Origin: JAXGPP01 sp040766885
Lineage (GTDB): Bacteria; Planctomycetota; Planctomycetia; Pirellulales; Thermoguttaceae
Reading direction: 5' to 3'
Length of the DNA: 64,000 nucleotides
Assembly: GCA_040766885.1 (NCBI GenBank)
Contig: JAXGPP010000001.1
Span: forward strand, 496,001 to 560,000
This document shows positions 63,801-64,000 of this stretch, one piece after another. Numbering within the stretch: position 1 is the first letter of the stretch; the number at the start of each line of letters is the position of its first letter. The notes beneath the pieces were generated by a model. That model did no database searches, was not told the origin of the DNA, and saw nothing but the letters and a program-made list of their open reading frames with translations. The position numbers were made by a program, and so were the translations under genes.

Positions 63801-64000
63801 AAGCTGGTGCGGGACGACGGAGCGGGGAGGAAGGGGGCGCTCCCAGTCCCAGGGAAGCGAACCGGCCCCGCGACAAGTCGCCAGGCCAGGGTGGGCAATC
63901 GGAACGCCGCGATGACATTAGCGCCCAGTCGCGGTCTTTGAGTAAAAGCCAGTCGGATTCGGAAGGCGAATCGAGGGGGGAACTGTCCGGCGGCGGCGAA
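60881..64000 (+). CDS. Large membrane protein with Q/G/P/E-rich disordered tail, 3' end beyond window
   Basis: At least 1040 residues, starting ATG 60881 with GGAG six bases upstream; the frame is open to the window edge. The N-terminus (MASGTASPQVKSGDEYEALI) leads to three transmembrane helices (LLAVAVLALSYLFLAA, WGRALLFVGLVVLILGYFY, YVLAAVLLASGLYLVAS), then immunoglobulin-like beta domains. From about residue 546 the rest is low complexity, mainly Gln, Gly, Pro, Glu, Asn and Ser with almost no hydrophobics. It has a layout similar to the 1124-residue coiled-coil protein at 35440, and likely belongs to the same MoxR/BatA-associated class. Function unknown. Confidence 0.8.
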   Translation, partial: MASGTASPQVKSGDEYEALIQQRIEQIRRQVRAVDLAAGLLAVAVLALSYLFLAAIADHWLIPGGLPLWGRALLFVGLVVLILGYFYRRVVPLVLHRINPVFAAYTIEQVRPSLKNGLINFLFLRREREELNRDDLARRVFYGLEQTTAHEISDLAPETTVDRGHVIRWGYVLAAVLLASGLYLVASPKSPLVSYSRVLLPWASIAPPTRVTIADVQPGSTTAYQGDAVAISAEIDGLRGGEAATLYYSTADGQIANQAIPLTMPEGAYRHQCELPPGDAGLQQDLTYFIVAGDAKTPHFTIEVEPALSILVDSVQYDYPDYTGIADRTDPDSGDIQALEGTRVTIRAVANQPIRRAVIEMNSDPRQAVPMTSDGTTASVDFVLAMRPNDSRLPQYESYQIRFSDASGRENRRPVRHRIEVFPDLPPDIRWVDPPPERVTLPQNGSLDLKVRAEDPDFGLRSVRLRIERDEALSRSLPVEPWLEKRPPEPAHQGPYEAAYRFEPATLNLQPGDKIVYWAEALDNKEGPQKNAANRTQTDRRFVVIADPQRQPNKPPQPDGQGNPQQMPGGEGEQQKPPAEQSRDQQDQGQQPGEQPQNTAPKPEPNEADRKPQPQEGENGEQGKGAQPGEQNGQGEGDQGQSGKSPPGQQGDQQKSGQGAETSEGDGDQESGQNQQEQGGQGGNQNQGGQDNQQSRQSQNATPAAQGGENQGSQQSGPNAAEPRDGMQQPDSASNNGNRQGEPQAGEQSGEPRQPIDESAPGDVFEEVLKHQQEEQQREGPGGEGGQDQQDPQGASQQENQDGEQQGATSGAQARQDEQANQPGQQQGQPESQGQGRQQQGPTGQQPQNPAEGQSENQTSSAGGQQQQPGQPQRNPSGEQFGEGQPQPGEAQQPNEGGQPAQRQQNREPDDSLAPSEQLTNNQPAEGQREEGPQQQKHRQGGATQGSPSSTQASDDQSASDEEHSGSPTGQQGEAGAGRRSGEEGGAPSPREANRPRDKSPGQGGQSERRDDISAQSRSLSKSQSDSEGESRGELSGGGE

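Overview
The window looks like chromosomal DNA from a GC-rich planctomycete, most likely of the Pirellulales type. This is inferred from gene content: an SHD1-containing lipoprotein, a Tat-exported Gfo/Idh/MocA oxidoreductase, a caspase-SUMF1 fusion, DUF58/BatA/VWA/DUF4159 clusters, and many secreted proteins of unknown role. No rRNA, tRNA or CRISPR array was found.

Layout. (1) 1-11.7 kb: the 3' part of a Prc-type protease, then a stress-type block: GlsB-like membrane protein, a frameshifted CNNM/CBS transporter-like gene, an SRPBCC/DUF2892 protein, an SDR, a YciF ferritin-like protein, a damaged LTxxQ protein, cardiolipin synthase, manganese catalase and a YbaK-like deacylase. Sequences close to the sigma-54 consensus lie upstream of several of these genes. 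(2) 11.8-21.9 kb: mostly housekeeping genes: eno, riboflavin synthase, rsmA, a 2-hydroxyacid dehydrogenase, a zinc-ribbon membrane protein, a phosphohexomutase overlapping an FGGY kinase, and cysK. (3) 22.1-25.6 kb: a minus-strand operon of three exported proteins (CBM9-like, FIST, Gfo/Idh/MocA). (4) 25.9-30.8 kb: a translationally coupled SWIM-domain/Hsp70-like pair. (5) 30.8-33.7 kb: hemL, a radical SAM/SPASM protein and a small membrane protein, probably a haem-related operon. (6) 33.8-47.1 kb: two divergent transcription units, one with a tandem DUF4159 protein, a very large coiled-coil membrane protein and an SHD1 lipoprotein, the other with a small exported protein, a VWA protein, DUF58 and a BatA/VWA protein. 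No MoxR ATPase is visible. (7) 47.1-57.1 kb: the accessory region: intergenic repeats, an orphan TIR-like gene, a caspase-SUMF1 gene split by an IS4-family element, a CaCA antiporter, a group II intron with its reverse transcriptase, and a repeat-rich gene-free stretch. (8) 57.2-64 kb: a rhamnosidase-like glycosidase, an NAD-dependent isocitrate dehydrogenase, and the start of a second large membrane protein with an extreme Q/G/P/E-rich tail that runs off the window.

The best candidates for new biology are the sigma-54-like promoters shared by the stress block, the secreted caspase-SUMF1 protein inactivated by a precisely mappable IS insertion beside a TIR-like gene, the SWIM-Hsp70 pair, and the split VWA/DUF4159 surface-assembly cluster without its usual ATPase. 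All functions are read from sequence alone.
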